This document shows, piece by piece, positions 4,508-6,084 of a stretch of 6,084 bases of DNA. A model generated the notes under the pieces. The model saw nothing but the letters and a program-made list of their open reading frames with translations. It was not told the origin of the DNA and ran no database searches. The DNA lies in the NCBI GenBank assembly GCA_021160785.1, contig JAGHBX010000463.1, positions 1 to 6,084 of the forward strand, written 5' to 3'. The stretch's first letter is position 1. Every line of letters begins with the position of its first letter. A program made the position numbers and the translations under genes. The stretch comes from Planctomycetota bacterium (GTDB taxonomy: Bacteria > Planctomycetota > Phycisphaerae > Sedimentisphaerales > Anaerohalosphaeraceae).

Positions 4508-6084
4508 AAAGGAAATCGACAAGGCTCCGAAATACCGGGAAATAGCTGTGCTGAGTATTGTTCCCGCCATTGTCGGGGTCTTGATATTGGCAAGCTGGGC
4601 ATTAGCCTGGCGGGAAATTGGGCCGTATTTTCTTAACGCCGGATTGGCACTGTTTGCCACACTCTTTGGCGGGTACCTGAGGTTTGTTTCAGGCTTCAAG
4701 GACATCTATAACCGGAAAATAACGGTCAATGTCTTTGTTACCGTTGCCCTGATCGCGACAATTGCAATCGGCGAGTTCCGGGCGGCCGCTGTTATTGTAT
4801 TCATTATGGCGGTAGCGGGTGCGTTAGAATCGTATACCCTTGACAAGACTCGCAGGAGCATTCGGAACCTGCTGGATCTTGCCCCCAAGATGGCGACGGT
4901 GCGACGTGGTGACGAAGAAGTTGTCATACCCGCCAATGAGGTCAAGGTTGGCGATATAGTAGTCGTCAGGCCGGGCGGGCGTATTCCCATCGACGGAGTT
5001 GTAGTTGCAGGGGCAAGCTGCGTTAATCAGGCGCCAATTACCGGAGAGTCAATGCCCGTCGAGAAGTTCGCCGGCGGTGAAGTTTTTGGGGGAACATTGA
5101 ATGAAACCGGCCGACTGGAAATCCGGACCGCCAGGGTCGGCCCGGACACTACATTAGCCAAAATAGTCCATCTTGTGGAGCAGGCCCAGGGGACAAAAGC
5201 TCCTATCCAGAATCTTGCCGACCGTTTCACGGTATGGTTTTTGCCGACGGTGCTGGTGTTGGCGGCAATAGCTCTCCTTGCGACCCGGGATGTCAAAGTC
5301 GCCGTGTCGGTTCTCCTGGTGGCGTGTCCCTGCGCCTTTGCGATCGCGACTCCGACCGCGGTAACGGCCGGTATATCCAATATGGCCCGTCGTGCTGTGC
5401 TTATTAAAGGAGGGATATTCCTCGAGTTGGCCAGGAAAATGGACGTGCTCCTCGTAGACAAGACCGGAACATTTACGCTTGGCAGGCCGAGAGTAAAAGA
5501 GGTTGTCGCCTTTGACGGAATATCAAAAGAAGAGGTCCTGCGTTTAGCTGCTGTAGCCGAGAAATATTCGGAGCACCCGCTGGCCAGGTCGGTTATGGCT
5601 CACGCCAAAGAACGCGGCATTCAGGTCCCCGATCCCCATGAGTTCAAGATTGAAGTCGGGATGGGTGTTACCGCCCGGTTGGACGGCAAAAAGTTGTTAG
5701 TCGGCAAAAGCGCATTTTTGCAGAACAAGGGCGTCGGTATCTCAGAAGATGTTGAGCGGGCGGTTGCAGAGCAAACAGGCCGCGGCAGAACAACTATTAT
5801 TGTGGCCAATGATTTGAAGCCGATCGGCTTGATAGCCATTGCCGACGAGATTCGACCCGAGACCCACAATGCAATTGCAGCCCTCAAAGCAACAGGCCTT
5901 AAGAACATTACAATGCTGACCGGAGACAATCACAGCGTAGCCCAGGCCGTTGCCGCGGAAATCGGAGTTGACGATTTTCGGGCCGAGCTTCTTCCGGAGC
6001 AAAAACTTCAATTTGTCGAAAAGTTGCAAAAACAGGGGAAAGTTGTTGGCATGATTGGCGACGGCATCAATGATGCTCCTGCGC
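4500..6084 (+). CDS. P1B-type heavy-metal-translocating ATPase (3' end beyond window)
   Basis: This integral-membrane pump exports soft metal cations using ATP. The frame runs from ATG at 4500 to the window end (528 codons) with no stop. Hydrophobic helices lie at about 16-37 and 43-60 (MA, MB), 75-91, 94-111, 243-262 and 268-290. Motifs, in order, are actuator TGES (181-184), metal-site CPC in the fourth core helix (276-278), phosphorylation site DKTGT (320-324, Asp320), SEHP of the nucleotide domain (357-360), GMGV (387-390), TGDN (474-477) and GDGINDAPA (520-528). The last helices, roughly 100 residues, are missing. The HP dipeptide and CPC place it in P1B (CopA/ZntA/CadA-like). Cu/Ag versus Zn/Cd/Pb cannot be decided without the missing helices. 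There is no N-terminal HMA domain: only about 15 residues precede the first helix. DKTGTFT has Phe where Leu is usual. The start overlaps the small Cys-rich gene by 8 bases, and both belong to the operon led by the repressor. Confidence 0.96.
   Translation, partial: MAKKEIDKAPKYREIAVLSIVPAIVGVLILASWALAWREIGPYFLNAGLALFATLFGGYLRFVSGFKDIYNRKITVNVFVTVALIATIAIGEFRAAAVIVFIMAVAGALESYTLDKTRRSIRNLLDLAPKMATVRRGDEEVVIPANEVKVGDIVVVRPGGRIPIDGVVVAGASCVNQAPITGESMPVEKFAGGEVFGGTLNETGRLEIRTARVGPDTTLAKIVHLVEQAQGTKAPIQNLADRFTVWFLPTVLVLAAIALLATRDVKVAVSVLLVACPCAFAIATPTAVTAGISNMARRAVLIKGGIFLELARKMDVLLVDKTGTFTLGRPRVKEVVAFDGISKEEVLRLAAVAEKYSEHPLARSVMAHAKERGIQVPDPHEFKIEVGMGVTARLDGKKLLVGKSAFLQNKGVGISEDVERAVAEQTGRGRTTIIVANDLKPIGLIAIADEIRPETHNAIAALKATGLKNITMLTGDNHSVAQAVAAEIGVDDFRAELLPEQKLQFVEKLQKQGKVVGMIGDGINDAPA

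Noticed and set aside
4376..5929. Several minus-strand open frames of about 95-145 codons under the right-hand genes
   Set aside because: They oppose the P-type ATPase, whose motifs are unmistakable on the plus strand. Their products are Ser/Ala/Thr/Arg-rich antisense translations.

Overview
The window reads as chromosomal DNA of a bacterium with balanced base composition. It uses ordinary sigma70-type promoters, carries short palindromic repeats between genes, and starts one gene with TTG. No marker fixes the taxon. The overall style (a large uncharacterised toroid-lyase-like protein and dispersed palindromes with GGTAACTGTCCCC-like and GTCATTCCCGC-like cores) would fit Planctomycetota or a similar environmental lineage, but that is a low-confidence guess.

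Left part (1-3440). A long plus-strand gene, probably cut at its 5' end by the window edge, encodes an uncharacterised protein of at least 680 residues that may be related to polysaccharide lyases. It meets the minus-strand gene hflX tail to tail with a 4-base overlap. hflX encodes the ribosome-associated GTPase HflX, with all G motifs intact and an unusual Ala/Gly-rich insertion encoded by a 9-bp tandem repeat. It starts at TTG, has a good Shine-Dalgarno sequence and is preceded by a near-consensus promoter (TTGAAC, 17 bp, TATAAT).

Middle (3365-3834). A divergent intergenic region of about 470 bp holds two diverged copies of a small palindromic repeat. It also holds the promoter of the metal operon (TTGACG, 17 bp, TATTAT), whose -10 box is overlapped by a perfect 12-bp palindrome that is the likely operator.

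Right part (3835-6084). This is a metal-resistance operon. It begins with an ArsR/SmtB-family repressor carrying a Cys-Val-Cys metal site. A short gap with a degenerate palindromic element follows. Next comes a 53-residue protein with two Cys-Cys pairs, and then a P1B-type heavy-metal ATPase whose start codon overlaps the small gene's stop by 8 bases. The ATPase runs off the right edge and lacks an N-terminal metal-binding (HMA) domain. The likely logic is that metal binding releases the repressor, the operon is transcribed, and the ATPase exports a soft metal ion such as Cu, Ag, Cd, Zn or Pb. The small Cys-rich protein may bind or deliver the metal in place of the missing HMA domain. This last step is inference, and it is the most interesting point of the window.
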